DNA of 64,000 nt. Source: Curtobacterium sp. S6. Its GTDB lineage: Bacteria > Actinomycetota > Actinomycetes > Actinomycetales > Micrococcaceae. Of the stretch, positions 36,590 to 45,659 are shown piece by piece. Position 1 is the stretch's first letter; the number at the start of each line of letters is the position of its first letter. The notes beneath the pieces are model-generated. The model made no database searches. It saw nothing but the letters and a program-made list of their open reading frames with translations, and had not been told where the DNA came from. The translations under genes and the position numbers were made by a program. Location of the stretch: the NCBI RefSeq assembly GCF_000710345.2, contig NZ_JHEL01000015.1:806001-870000 (forward strand), in the 5' to 3' direction.

Positions 36590-38227
36590 TTAAGAGGTCT
36601 TCTCCACGGCGTAGTACATGGGGGTTCCGTTCCAGGACGCCTTGACGCCCGAAACGTTCTCCGACCAGCCGACGTTGGCCTGCTGGTACCACAGCGGAAT
36701 CGCCGGGAGGTCGCCGAGCAACATCGAGTCGGCCTCCTGGAACTTCTCCTGCGCGGTGGACTGGTCCTTGGCCTCGAGGCCTTCCTTCAGCTTGGCCTCG
36801 AACTCGGGGTTGTCATACCGGGAGTCGTTCGAGTCGGCGCCCTTGGTGAAGATCGGGCCCATGAAGTTGTACAGCGAGGGGTAGTCGGCCAGCCATCCGG
36901 AACGCACCGCACCGGTCAGCTTGCCGCTGGTCGCGTCCGTCCGGAGCTCCTTGAAGGTCGCGTAGGACTTGCCTTCGGCCTCGACCCCGAGGTTGTTCTT
37001 GATCTGGTTCGCGACGGCGTCGACCCACTTCTTGTGTCCGCCGGCATCGGCGTTGTAGCCGATCGTGAACTTCTCGGACTTGTCGTACGGCTGAATCTTC
37101 TCGGCCTCGTCCCAGAGCTTCTTGGCCTCGTCCTTGTCGAACTTGGTGTTATCCGAGTTCTTCAGATCGTCCTTGTAGCCCTCGAGGACCGGAGCCGTCA
37201 TGTCCGTGGCCGGCTTGCGCGTGTTGTTCAAGATCACCTTGGTGATCTCGTCGCGGTCGATGGCCTTGGAGATGGCCTGGCGACGCAGCTTGCCCGCCTC
37301 GCCGCTCCAGTTCTTCAGGTACTCCGGGATCGCGATGGTCTGGTTGCCGGCGTACGGCTTATCCAGGTTGCGGTCCGGGAGATCGTCCTTGTAGTTGCTC
37401 AACGCGGAGGTGGGGATCTGCTGCAACACGTCCAGGTTGTTGGCCAGAAGATCCTGGTACGCGGTATCCGGGTTCTGGTAGAGCTTGAAGGTGATGCCGC
37501 CGTTCTTGGCCTTTTCGGGGCCTTCGTAATCGTCGTTCTTCACCAGGTCGACCTGGGTGTTGTGCTGCCAGGCGCCCTCCTTGGCCATCTTGTAGGGCCC
37601 GTAGCCCACCGGGTTTTCACCGAAGGCCTTGATGTCCTTGAAGGCCGACTCCGGCATCGGCGCGTAGGCCGTGTAGCCCAAACGCTGGCTGAAGTCGGAT
37701 TCCGGCGAGGAGAGCTTGACGGTGAAGGTGGTGTCGTCGACGACCTTCAGGCCGGACATCTTGTCCTCGGTTGCCCCCTCGGCGGCGACGGCGTCATAAC
37801 CCTCGATCGGGCTGAAGAACGAGGACGATGCCTGGGCGTTCTTGGCGGCCGCGCCGAAGTTCCACGAATCCACGAAGGACTGGGCCGTTACGGGCTCGCC
37901 ATTGGTGAATTTTTTGTCTTTCTTGATCTTGATGGTCCAGTTTTGCTGGTCCTGAGAGTCGATGGATTCGGCGAGATCGTTCTCGACCTTGCCGTTCTCG
38001 TCATAGGAAATCAGGCCGTTGAAAAGATTCTCAACGACCACTCCCCCGCCGTTTTCATTGGTGTCGGTGGGGACCAGCGGGTGCTGCGGCTCGACGCTAT
38101 CCGCGGTGATGACCGCGGATGCATCGGCTTGGCCGCCGGAGGAACCGGAGCCTCCGCCACAGCCTGAAAGAGCCAACGCAGAAATGACCGCGACGCTCGC
38201 GTACGTTGAAATGCGGGAGAAGCGCAT
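36590..38227 (-). CDS. oppA: Oligopeptide ABC transporter substrate-binding lipoprotein
   Basis: 545-residue family 5 solute-binding protein, anchored outside the membrane. Signal peptide with a lipobox ALSGC (Cys about residue 23) followed by a Gly/Ser linker. The domain starts at about residue 40 and contains the family segments SIDSQDQQNWTIKIKKDKKF, EPVTAQSFVDSWNF and ANVGWSENVSGV near the end. AGGAGG is 7 nt before the ATG. It is the first gene of oppA-oppB-oppC-oppDF. The peptide specificity is not evident. Confidence 0.94.
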   Translation of the reverse strand: MRFSRISTYASVAVISALALSGCGGGSGSSGGQADASAVITADSVEPQHPLVPTDTNENGGGVVVENLFNGLISYDENGKVENDLAESIDSQDQQNWTIKIKKDKKFTNGEPVTAQSFVDSWNFGAAAKNAQASSSFFSPIEGYDAVAAEGATEDKMSGLKVVDDTTFTVKLSSPESDFSQRLGYTAYAPMPESAFKDIKAFGENPVGYGPYKMAKEGAWQHNTQVDLVKNDDYEGPEKAKNGGITFKLYQNPDTAYQDLLANNLDVLQQIPTSALSNYKDDLPDRNLDKPYAGNQTIAIPEYLKNWSGEAGKLRRQAISKAIDRDEITKVILNNTRKPATDMTAPVLEGYKDDLKNSDNTKFDKDEAKKLWDEAEKIQPYDKSEKFTIGYNADAGGHKKWVDAVANQIKNNLGVEAEGKSYATFKELRTDATSGKLTGAVRSGWLADYPSLYNFMGPIFTKGADSNDSRYDNPEFEAKLKEGLEAKDQSTAQEKFQEADSMLLGDLPAIPLWYQQANVGWSENVSGVKASWNGTPMYYAVEKTS

Positions 38228-38309
38228 TTCGCCTCCTAGGTGAAATATCGATGTGATCGGCGAGCGGTCCTCGTACTTCGGCCTCGGTCCTCATCGTCGA
38301 GGAACGGAC

Positions 38310-38338
38310 ATTGTGAGACACAACACGCTTGCTGTGTA
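38310..38338 (-). promoter_or_regulatory. Candidate promoter/operator of the first opp operon
   Basis: On the minus strand TACACA (38333-38338), 17 nt, CACAAT (38310-38315) fit -35 and -10 boxes. The -10 is overlapped by the inverted repeat TTGTG-AGA-CACAA (38311-38323). A leader of about 75 nt would precede oppA. Confidence 0.4.
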
Positions 38339-38457
38339 GTGTAGACCACATCTTGGACGCGGATACCCCCATCCGTTCACCCAGGACCATCATCGGACCA
38401 GGTCGGCAAGGCCTCCGCCGCGGAATTCCGGCCCGGACGGCCGATCCGCGGTCCCCG

Positions 38458-38543
38458 AAAAAAATCTCGCGGAGATATCGACACACGCGCGGATCGGGGC
38501 ACGCAACCGAGCGTCATGTTGGCGCGGGTCGCGTGCCCCGATC
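38458..38543 (-). terminator. Tandem termination signals after the second opp ATPase gene
   Basis: First a 13-bp stem GATCGGGGCACGC / GCGTGCCCCGATC (38492-38504 with 38531-38543) with a 26-nt loop. Then a 5-bp stem ATCTC / GAGAT (38464-38476) followed on the minus strand by seven T (38458-38464). Confidence 0.65.
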
Positions 38544-38557
38544 TACAGGAGCACCTC

Positions 38558-40378
38558 TCAGGCCGAGGTGTTGGCCAATTGCGCCCTCAATTTCCGGCGC
38601 TCGTTCTGTTGCTGAGGATCCGGCAAAGGGACCGCCGCGAGCAACCGCTGGGTATAGGCCTCGCGCGGATAGCGCAACACCTGCTCGCGAGGCCCCTGCT
38701 CGACGAACTTGCCGCGCTGCATCACGCAAATGTGGTCGGCCAGTGCGTCAATCACGGCGAGGTCATGGGTCACGAAGAGGCACGCGAACCCCAGTTCTTT
38801 CTGCAGATCCTTGAAAAGCTCCAGGACCTTGGCCTGGACCGATACGTCCAGGGCCGACGTCGGCTCGTCGGCGACCAACAGGCGGGGGCTCAGCGAGAGG
38901 GCCCGAGCAATCCCGACCCGTTGTTTCTGGCCGCCGGAGAGTTCGTGAGGGAAGCGGTTCCGGTACGAGTGCGGCAACTGCACCCGATCCAGAAGATCGG
39001 CGATCCTCCGCTGAAGCTCGGCCCCCTTGGCGACCCCCGCCAGGTACAGCGGCTCCCCGATGGATTCTCCAATGGGCAACCGAGGATTCAACGACGAGGA
39101 GGGATCCTGGAACACCATGCCGACGTCCCGCCGGACCTTGCGTATGGTCGAGGGTTTCGCTCCCCGGAGTTCCGTGCCGCCGACGGTCAGCGACCCCGCG
39201 GCGATGTCCAGCAATCCGACCGAGGCCCGGCCAATGGTCGATTTCCCCGACCCCGACTCCCCGACCAGGCCGACCACCTCACCTTCGTAGATCGACATGG
39301 TCACGTTTTCCACGGCCCTGAACGCCGGCACGCGCCCCTGCCTCGGGTACTCGAGGACGACGTCGGTCAGGTTCAACACCACCTCGCCCTCCCGGCGGGG
39401 CGCCAACTTCTCCAAGGCCTCCGTCACGGGCCGCTCGCCGCGAGCGACGTCCTCGATCGCGGCGTTGACGTCGAGGGTGTGGTCCTGCTCCCCGTGGCCC
39501 AAGTGCAAGACGGAGGACAGCAACGCCTTCGTATAGTCATGCTGGGGGTTTTCGAAGACATCGTGCACGTCACCCATTTCGACGATCCGCCCGCGCCTCA
39601 TGACGGCGACCCGGTTGGCGAGATCGGCGACCACGCCCATGTCGTGGGTAATCAGGATGATCGCCGAGTGCAGCTTCTGTTGCAGATTCCGCAACAGGTC
39701 CAAGATCTCCGCCTGGACCGTGACGTCCAGGGCCGTGGTGGGTTCGTCCGCGATCAGCAGTTGCGGATCCGTGGACAGGGACTGCGCGATCATGGCCCGT
39801 TGACGTTGACCACCCGAGAGCTGGTGCGGGAAGGATGCAAAGGCCTTCTGCGGGTCGGGCAGTTCCACGAGTTCCAACATGGCCAGGGCCCGCTCTTTGG
39901 CCTCGGCCGGAGAGATGTCCCGGTGCAGACGCAGGGTCTCGACGATCTGGTCGCCCACGGAGTACACGGGGTTCAGGGCGGTCATGGGCTCCTGGAAGAT
40001 CACCGCGACGTCGTCCCCGCGCACCTGGCGCAGCTCGCGATTCGACAGCCCCACGAGTTCTTGGCCACGGAGCTTGACCGACCCGGTGACGCGCGCGTTG
40101 CTCGGCAGAAGGCCCAGCATGCCCATCGTCGAGACGGATTTCCCGGACCCCGACTCCCCCACGAGGGCCAAGACCTCTCCCGCGTTGACGTGATAGCTCA
40201 CGTCCATGGCGGCCGGAATCCAGGAACGGTCCACCCCGAATTCCACCTGCAGCGACTGGACCTGCAGCAACGGTCCCGCCGTCGACGCCGCCTCTTGCGC
40301 ACCCCCGCGACCCGCCGCGTGCCGTCCCCTTCGCCCGGACAGCACTCCCCTGCCGAATCCTCCGGCCTGCTTCTTCAT
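38558..40378 (-). CDS. Oligopeptide ABC transporter, fused two-domain ATPase (second locus)
   Basis: 606 residues. Two nucleotide-binding domains: GESGSGKSVSTMGMLGLLPSNA, LSGGQRQRAMIAQSLS and LLIADEPTTALD in the first; GESGSGKSTIGRASVGLL, LSGGQKQRVGIARALS and LLVADEPTSALD in the second. Each is followed by an Opp-type tail. The N-terminal 30 residues are basic and Gly-rich. AAGGA lies about 8 nt before the ATG. Although clearly the partner of the oppA-oppB-oppC genes further right, it is separated from them by an opposite-strand gene and must have its own promoter. Confidence 0.92.
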   Translation of the reverse strand: MKKQAGGFGRGVLSGRRGRHAAGRGGAQEAASTAGPLLQVQSLQVEFGVDRSWIPAAMDVSYHVNAGEVLALVGESGSGKSVSTMGMLGLLPSNARVTGSVKLRGQELVGLSNRELRQVRGDDVAVIFQEPMTALNPVYSVGDQIVETLRLHRDISPAEAKERALAMLELVELPDPQKAFASFPHQLSGGQRQRAMIAQSLSTDPQLLIADEPTTALDVTVQAEILDLLRNLQQKLHSAIILITHDMGVVADLANRVAVMRRGRIVEMGDVHDVFENPQHDYTKALLSSVLHLGHGEQDHTLDVNAAIEDVARGERPVTEALEKLAPRREGEVVLNLTDVVLEYPRQGRVPAFRAVENVTMSIYEGEVVGLVGESGSGKSTIGRASVGLLDIAAGSLTVGGTELRGAKPSTIRKVRRDVGMVFQDPSSSLNPRLPIGESIGEPLYLAGVAKGAELQRRIADLLDRVQLPHSYRNRFPHELSGGQKQRVGIARALSLSPRLLVADEPTSALDVSVQAKVLELFKDLQKELGFACLFVTHDLAVIDALADHICVMQRGKFVEQGPREQVLRYPREAYTQRLLAAVPLPDPQQQNERRKLRAQLANTSA

Positions 40379-40408
40379 CGATATGTCCTTGTCTCGTGAG
40401 CGCTCGGG

Positions 40409-40436
40409 TTGCTTCCTCCGAACGGTGTTTTAAATT
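40409..40436 (+). promoter_or_regulatory. Candidate leaderless promoter of the PH-domain gene
   Basis: TTGCTT (40409-40414), 16 nt, TAAATT (40431-40436), then 6 nt to the ATG. No Shine-Dalgarno is present. Confidence 0.45.
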
Positions 40437-40442
40437 TGATGT

Positions 40443-41057
40443 ATGTCGACGCGATTCTTCACTCAGCAACGGATAGTTTTTCGGTCCTGGCCCATGCGGA
40501 TCCTCGTGATCCTCGCGGACACGCTGCTCCTCGTGGTCCTGATCGCGGTCGGTGCGCACGAGCCTCACCGGGCGGCCCCCGTGGCCACGCACCTCGCCCT
40601 CGCCGGATACCTGGCCTGGTGGCTACTGGCCTATCCGCGGCTGGTCGTGGAGGAGCACCGCATCACGGTGGTCAACCCCCTCAAGACCCACGAGATCCGC
40701 TTCGCGCACCTCGTGGACGTGTCCACGAGGTTCGGCTTGCACCTGGTCACCGCCACGCGCAGGATCCACGTGGTGGGGGCCCCGTCGGGTGGCGTCGCAT
40801 CCGTGAAGCGGGCGCTCCCGGACCACGTGCGGCACCACGCCGTCCTCCGGGGATCCGGGGCCCACGAGGGAATTTCCCTCGGCGACCTCAAGACCACCGT
40901 CTCCGGTCAGGCCGCCCACGTGATCGTGGGGCACTGGACGGAACAGGTCGAAACGGGTCAGACCCGGGAGGCCAGCACCCCTCCAACGTCACGGTGGAAC
41001 GTCCTTCCCATGAGCATCGCCGTGGTGCTGTTCGCCTCGATGATCGCGCTGTGGTGA
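40443..41057 (+). CDS. Membrane protein with bacterial PH domain
   Basis: 204 residues. Two N-terminal membrane helices (LVILADTLLLVVLIAVGA; LALAGYLAWWLLAYP), then a PH-like region of the PF10756 type (RLVVEEHRITVVNPLKTHEIRFAHLVDVSTRFGL in pieces), then a C-terminal helix (VLPMSIAVVLFASMIAL). Proteins of this kind are common in actinobacteria and of unknown function. It is divergent from the fused ATPase gene and convergent with oppC, so it interrupts the second opp locus on the other strand. Confidence 0.78.
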   Translation: MSTRFFTQQRIVFRSWPMRILVILADTLLLVVLIAVGAHEPHRAAPVATHLALAGYLAWWLLAYPRLVVEEHRITVVNPLKTHEIRFAHLVDVSTRFGLHLVTATRRIHVVGAPSGGVASVKRALPDHVRHHAVLRGSGAHEGISLGDLKTTVSGQAAHVIVGHWTEQVETGQTREASTPPTSRWNVLPMSIAVVLFASMIALW

Positions 41058-41085
41058 CACCGGGTGCCGCGGTAGGCCCGGCGTC

Positions 41086-42153
41086 CTATTCGGAGGCATG
41101 TGCGGAGGTTGCCTTCGCACGCCGCGGGTTGAACTTCTTCTGCCGCGGGTCGAAGGCGTCTCGAAGGCCATCACCGATGAAATTGATGCACAGGCAAATG
41201 GCGACGATAAAGAGTCCCGGCCACCAGAAAAGCCACGGACGGGTCGAGAACGCCGATTGGTTGGCATTGATCACGGAGCCCAAGGACCAGTCCGGCGCCT
41301 GAATCCCATACCCGAGGTAGGACAGGGAGGTTTCGATCAGGATCGCCGCCGACATCAGCAGCGTCACGTTGACGATGATGACGCCGACCGAGTTCGGGAG
41401 GATGTGCTTGAAGATGATGCGTCGCGACGACGCCCCCGCCAAACGCGCCGCGTCGACGAACTCACGCTCGCGGAGCGTGAGAAACTCGCCCCTCACCAAC
41501 CGTGCGAGCCCCGTCCACGCCACCAGACCGATCAGCACCGACAGGGCCACGATTCGACCGGGACCCGCGGGAATGCGGCTGATCACCATCTGACCGAGAA
41601 CCGCGGTCAGCACCAACATCGGAACGATGATCACGATATCCGTCAACCTCATCAGGATCGCCTCGGTCCAGCCCCGGAAGTAACCCGAGACCCCGCCGAC
41701 GACCACCCCGGATATCGCCGCGATGATCCCCACGATGACCATGACGAACAGCGAGGTTTGCGTTCCCCGCATGGTCATCGCGAACAGATCCCGGCCCGTC
41801 GTATCTTGCCCAAAGGGGTGCTCGCCCAGGCCCCCGAGCCCGATGGTCGGGGCGCCGCCGTCGACCAGCGGGCTCATGTCCGTATATCCGTATTTCCACC
41901 AGCCCGGCACGGGACCGATCCCGATGGACGTCACGGCCAGGACCACGATGCCCAGAAGAAACACGAGGGCTACGATCGCCCCGCTATTGCCCCGGAACCG
42001 TTTGAACACCATCTGGCCCTGCGTGAGGCTCTTTCCGACGGGGACGGCCCCTTGGGCTTCCTCCAGCGCCGCCTCCAATTTCAAGGCCTGAGTCTGGGTC
42101 AGCGGCTCTTCCTCGGGCTCGCGGTGTCCAGGCGTAAAACGAGACCGTGTCAT
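41086..42153 (-). CDS. oppC: Oligopeptide ABC transporter permease, OppC type (second locus)
   Basis: 355 residues. A cytoplasmic N-terminus of about 55 residues precedes the first helix (AIVALVFLLGIVVLAVTSI). HPFGQDTTGRDLFAM is the usual OppC periplasmic motif, and EFVDAARLAGASSRRIIFKHILPNS is the ATPase-docking loop. The C-terminal tail is basic. The ATG overlaps the oppB stop (ATGA). It is last on this strand before the opposite-strand PH gene, 28 nt away tail to tail. Confidence 0.94.
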   Translation of the reverse strand: MTRSRFTPGHREPEEEPLTQTQALKLEAALEEAQGAVPVGKSLTQGQMVFKRFRGNSGAIVALVFLLGIVVLAVTSIGIGPVPGWWKYGYTDMSPLVDGGAPTIGLGGLGEHPFGQDTTGRDLFAMTMRGTQTSLFVMVIVGIIAAISGVVVGGVSGYFRGWTEAILMRLTDIVIIVPMLVLTAVLGQMVISRIPAGPGRIVALSVLIGLVAWTGLARLVRGEFLTLREREFVDAARLAGASSRRIIFKHILPNSVGVIIVNVTLLMSAAILIETSLSYLGYGIQAPDWSLGSVINANQSAFSTRPWLFWWPGLFIVAICLCINFIGDGLRDAFDPRQKKFNPRRAKATSAHASE

Positions 42154-43691
42154 GCTTTGACCCTCACTCTCGGATCGAGGACGGAATACACCAGGTCGGC
42201 CACGAGGTTGAAGACCATGGCCGTCAGCCCGGTCACCAGGAAGAATCCCATGATCGGGTAGATGTCGAGGCCGCCCAATGATTTAACGAACAGGTTGCCC
42301 ATGCCGGAAAAGCCGAAGACCGATTCCGTGACCACCGCGCCGCCGATGATGCCTCCGATGTCGAAGGCGATCAGCGTTGCGAGGGGTATCAATGCGTTGC
42401 GGAACGCGTGCTTGACCACCACGGAACGCTCCGAAACACCCTTGGCGCGCGCGGTCCTGATGTAGTCCTGCGACATGATTTCCAGCATGGAGGCCCGCGA
42501 ATACCGGGAGTACGAGGCCAGCGCCAACAGGGTCAGGGCAATCGTCGGCAGAACCAGGTGGGTGAATCGGTCGATCCCGGTGATCCACAGGTCTCCGCTC
42601 AGCCCCGGCGTCGCGGAGTTCGCGGTCGCGATCGGCCGGCCGGAGATGCGCCCGTTGGCTACGTAGGCCGGCCAGGACTGCATCATCCGGTCCGCGAAGA
42701 CCAAAAGGCTAATGACCAGGGCGGTCATCATGGAGACCTTGATGTTCTGACCGCGATCGTAACCTCCGAAGAGCCACCCCACGACCGCCCCGATGACCAG
42801 GGCCAGGATTCCCAACCCGATGATGAGCCACCACGTCGCCTGCCCCAGGACCGTCTGAATCGGGAAATACACCCCGAGCCCGATGGCCACCACCACGAGG
42901 CCGGACCAGAGCGCCCTCCGGTTCCGCAGCCCCGAGACCAGGCTCGTCAAGAGAAGCGCCGTGGCCACGCCCAGCACGAGGATCAGCGGAATGCCCAAGG
43001 AGGGGCGGGCCAACCAGCGGGTCGCCGAGACCCCGAAGAGAACGAGGACGGTCAGCACGAAGCCGATGCCCCCGAACAGGAGACGCGTCCCTCGGCGTCC
43101 GTACGAGGCCAGGTACCAGATCACCCCGGCCACGACGCCGACGACCACGATGGTCGCGACGGACAGGGTCGGATCCTGGAGAAAATTGTTGAATCCGATG
43201 GCGCCGAATTCTTTCAGCAACACCGCGATCCAGAAGGAGGGCAGAGAGAAGCTGAGGAACGCGATGAACGTGATTCCATAGTCCACCGTGGAATTTTGAC
43301 GCAGCGCGGCAACCACGCCCAAGGCGATACCAATCAAGATGGAAAGGATCGTTGCCGCGGTAATCAAGATGAGGGTCTGGACAATCGCATTCCCCAGGGC
43401 CTCGGTGACTAATTGACCGGAAAAGGTGTGGCCCAAATCGCACGTGTTACCGAGCGGGTTGAGGCATCCCACCGCTCCCCGCAGCCACATGAAATATCGC
43501 GGAATGAGTGGAATGTCCAGATGGAGCGCCTTTTCCCGGGCCGCCATGAGCGCCTTGGCGCTGGGATCGGCGCTTTCTCGAAATTCTTTAAGAGGATCCC
43601 CCGCGTAGGTGACCAAGACAAATACGAGGAACGTGGCAGCAAAGAGGATCAGCAACGCAGCCGCGAGCCGCCTGAGTATATAAACCAGCAT
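42150..43691 (-). CDS. oppB: Oligopeptide ABC transporter permease, OppB type, with large membrane insertion
   Basis: 513 residues against about 310 normally. The N-terminal half (MLVYILRRLAAALLILFAATF, SLPSFWIAVLLKEFGA) and the C-terminal half (DYIRTARAKGVSERSVVVKHAFRNALIP, ending in LVADLVYSVLDPRVRV) are standard OppB. Between about residues 175 and 345 there are about six additional hydrophobic helices, for example VATIVVVGVVAGVIWYLA, GIPLILVLGVATALLLTSL and WWLIIGLGILALVIGAVVG. An even number keeps the topology intact. Its role is unknown. Confidence 0.9.
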   Translation of the reverse strand: MLVYILRRLAAALLILFAATFLVFVLVTYAGDPLKEFRESADPSAKALMAAREKALHLDIPLIPRYFMWLRGAVGCLNPLGNTCDLGHTFSGQLVTEALGNAIVQTLILITAATILSILIGIALGVVAALRQNSTVDYGITFIAFLSFSLPSFWIAVLLKEFGAIGFNNFLQDPTLSVATIVVVGVVAGVIWYLASYGRRGTRLLFGGIGFVLTVLVLFGVSATRWLARPSLGIPLILVLGVATALLLTSLVSGLRNRRALWSGLVVVAIGLGVYFPIQTVLGQATWWLIIGLGILALVIGAVVGWLFGGYDRGQNIKVSMMTALVISLLVFADRMMQSWPAYVANGRISGRPIATANSATPGLSGDLWITGIDRFTHLVLPTIALTLLALASYSRYSRASMLEIMSQDYIRTARAKGVSERSVVVKHAFRNALIPLATLIAFDIGGIIGGAVVTESVFGFSGMGNLFVKSLGGLDIYPIMGFFLVTGLTAMVFNLVADLVYSVLDPRVRVKA

Positions 43692-43738
43692 GAATTCACC
43701 CGTCGATGGATATCGTCACGGGGCCCGCGGGTCGCATC

Positions 43739-43772
43739 GCGCGTGTCCCCTGGGTTGACCGGGGACACGCGC
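43739..43772 (-). terminator. Intra-operon hairpin between oppA and oppB (second locus)
   Basis: Perfect 12-bp stem GCGCGTGTCCCC / GGGGACACGCGC with a 10-nt loop and no U-tract, placed as in the first opp locus. Confidence 0.6.
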
Positions 43773-43836
43773 TGGATGTCATGCTCTTGACTCGACCATG
43801 ACATTCGACCCACGGGCCGCAGCGAGCGTTTCCTGA

Positions 43837-45576
43837 TTAGGACGTCACGTCCCAATCCTGGACATTCCAATAAATGCCCGCGGATCCGGGGTTATAGCGT
43901 TCGATGCCCTTGACGCGGTCCTTAATACCGAGAACCCCCGTGGTCTGGAACAGCGGGAGACCATAGCCGTCCTTGAAGAGCTCGCGATCGATATCCACGG
44001 CGAGCTGATCGGCCTTATCCTCGTCGCCAACGGTGGTCCGCATCTCGGCGGTCTTCTCGTCGACGATCTTATTGTCGTACTTGGTGAAGTTGCTTCCGCC
44101 CTTGGAGTCGAAGATCTGGCCGAAGCTGCTATGGCCGACACCGGTCGACACCCAGCCGAAGAGCGATGCATCGTAGTCGCCCTTCGGAAGTTGCTTTGAC
44201 CAGTCGGCCGAGCCCTTATCGATGACCTTAAAGCCGGCCTTCTCCGCGGACGCCTGGATCATTTGGAAGGTATTGCTCCGCACCGGATTGTTATTGTTGT
44301 ACAAGATCCGGACCTCGGGGGTTTTACCCTTGAGCAAATCCTTGGCCTTCGCGATGTTTTCCTCGACCTTCGCGGGGTCGTATTCGGAGGATCCGTTCTT
44401 GGCCTTGGCATCGCTGTACTGCTTCTGGCTGGAAACAAATACCTGGGAATCCAGCACATCGGCCTTATCCGACATCGGCTTGATCAATTTGTCCACGATC
44501 TCTTGCCGGGGAATCGTGAGGAGGAACGCCTTTCGGACATCCTCGTCCGCGAAGACATCGCTGCCGAAATTCAGATCGAGGTGGTCGTAGGAGAGCTGGT
44601 CCCCGACGAGGGTCTTAACCCCCTGAGCCTTCTCGAGCTGCTGAATCGTGTCCACGGAGGCCGCCGGCGAGATGATGTCCACCTCGCCGTTGTTCAGGGC
44701 TTGAATCTGGGCGTTGGCGTCGCCGAGGGTCCTGATGGTGATCTCGTCGATCTTCGGCGCCGGCCCCTTGTACTTGTCGTTCTTGACCAGAGTGACCGAC
44801 TGGTTCTCGACGATGTCCTTGATCTTGTAGGGTCCGCTCGAGGCGAGCAACGAGGCGTCGTCCGGCTTGACCGTGGTCGAGAAGCCCTTATTCCAGACAT
44901 CGGCAACCTTGCGGAGCTGCTCGTTCTCCTCGCCCGGCTTCGCGGTCTTGATGAGATTGACCAGGTCCTCTTCGCTCATCCCGGCACGCTTGGCGACCAC
45001 GTGAGCCGGAACCCCCATGTCGAAGGCTGTCTCGTAGTCGATGAACGGCTCCGAGTAGGTCAGGGTCATGGACCGGCCGTCGTCGCTCAGCTCCGGCATG
45101 TCGGTCATGCCCAGGCCTTCGGAGTCACCCGCAAAGTTAAAGTAGGTGACTCCGTCCTTTTCCTTCCCGTCGAAGTGTCCGGACATCGCGGCCCACGAGA
45201 GCAGGAAGTCGCCGGCGTCGACCTTATTGCCGTCATCCCACTCCACGCCCTCGTTGAGCGTGTACTTCACCTTGAGCGGGCTTTTCGAGAGCACCTCGAC
45301 GGTTCCGAAGCTCTTGTCATTCTTCAGGACCTCAAGCTGATCGCTGATGGTGAGGAACCCACCGTGCGTCAAGGACGCGATTTTGCTGTTGATGTCGCTG
45401 TTGCCGTCCGCGCTTTCGGGGTTCAGGGAGGTAAAGGAGTTGGTCTCGGCGATGGAGATGGACTTGGTCTGGTCCTTGCTTGCGGCGTTGCTATCACCGG
45501 TCGACGCGCATGCCGACAGCACGAGCGCAGAGGCGGCGGCGACGCCGAGTACGGAAGTGAATCGAGAGAAGCGCAT
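43837..45576 (-). CDS. oppA: ABC transporter substrate-binding lipoprotein, family 5 (second locus)
   Basis: 579 residues. Signal peptide with lipobox VLSAC (Cys about residue 23), a Ser/Asn linker, then a family 5 binding domain with FTSLNPESADGNSDINSKIA, VEWDDGNKVDAGDFLLSWAAMSG in pieces and a C-terminal PLFQTTGVLGIKDRV. AAGGAGG is 6 nt before the ATG at 45576; the open frame upstream of it has no similarity. It leads oppA-oppB-oppC, with the ATPase encoded beyond the PH gene. Confidence 0.94.
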   Translation of the reverse strand: MRFSRFTSVLGVAAASALVLSACASTGDSNAASKDQTKSISIAETNSFTSLNPESADGNSDINSKIASLTHGGFLTISDQLEVLKNDKSFGTVEVLSKSPLKVKYTLNEGVEWDDGNKVDAGDFLLSWAAMSGHFDGKEKDGVTYFNFAGDSEGLGMTDMPELSDDGRSMTLTYSEPFIDYETAFDMGVPAHVVAKRAGMSEEDLVNLIKTAKPGEENEQLRKVADVWNKGFSTTVKPDDASLLASSGPYKIKDIVENQSVTLVKNDKYKGPAPKIDEITIRTLGDANAQIQALNNGEVDIISPAASVDTIQQLEKAQGVKTLVGDQLSYDHLDLNFGSDVFADEDVRKAFLLTIPRQEIVDKLIKPMSDKADVLDSQVFVSSQKQYSDAKAKNGSSEYDPAKVEENIAKAKDLLKGKTPEVRILYNNNNPVRSNTFQMIQASAEKAGFKVIDKGSADWSKQLPKGDYDASLFGWVSTGVGHSSFGQIFDSKGGSNFTKYDNKIVDEKTAEMRTTVGDEDKADQLAVDIDRELFKDGYGLPLFQTTGVLGIKDRVKGIERYNPGSAGIYWNVQDWDVTS

Positions 45577-45659
45577 GACGCCTCCTTGGTCTGGGTTCGA
45601 ACTAAAAGGTGTACGCGTTGAACCTTCCGGATCCGAGGGTCTCGGCCGGCGGTTGCCAC

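Larger units (their letters stand above)
38228..38557. other. 330-nt region between two opp loci
   Basis: Holds the oppA promoter side (38230-38340) and the termination signals of the second ATPase gene (38458-38543). I see no gene in it. Confidence 0.6.

Noticed and set aside
36236-38167. Plus-strand open frame of 643 codons
   Set aside because: Antisense of oppA and part of oppB in the first opp locus; no recognisable domain, and the minus-strand genes are unambiguous.
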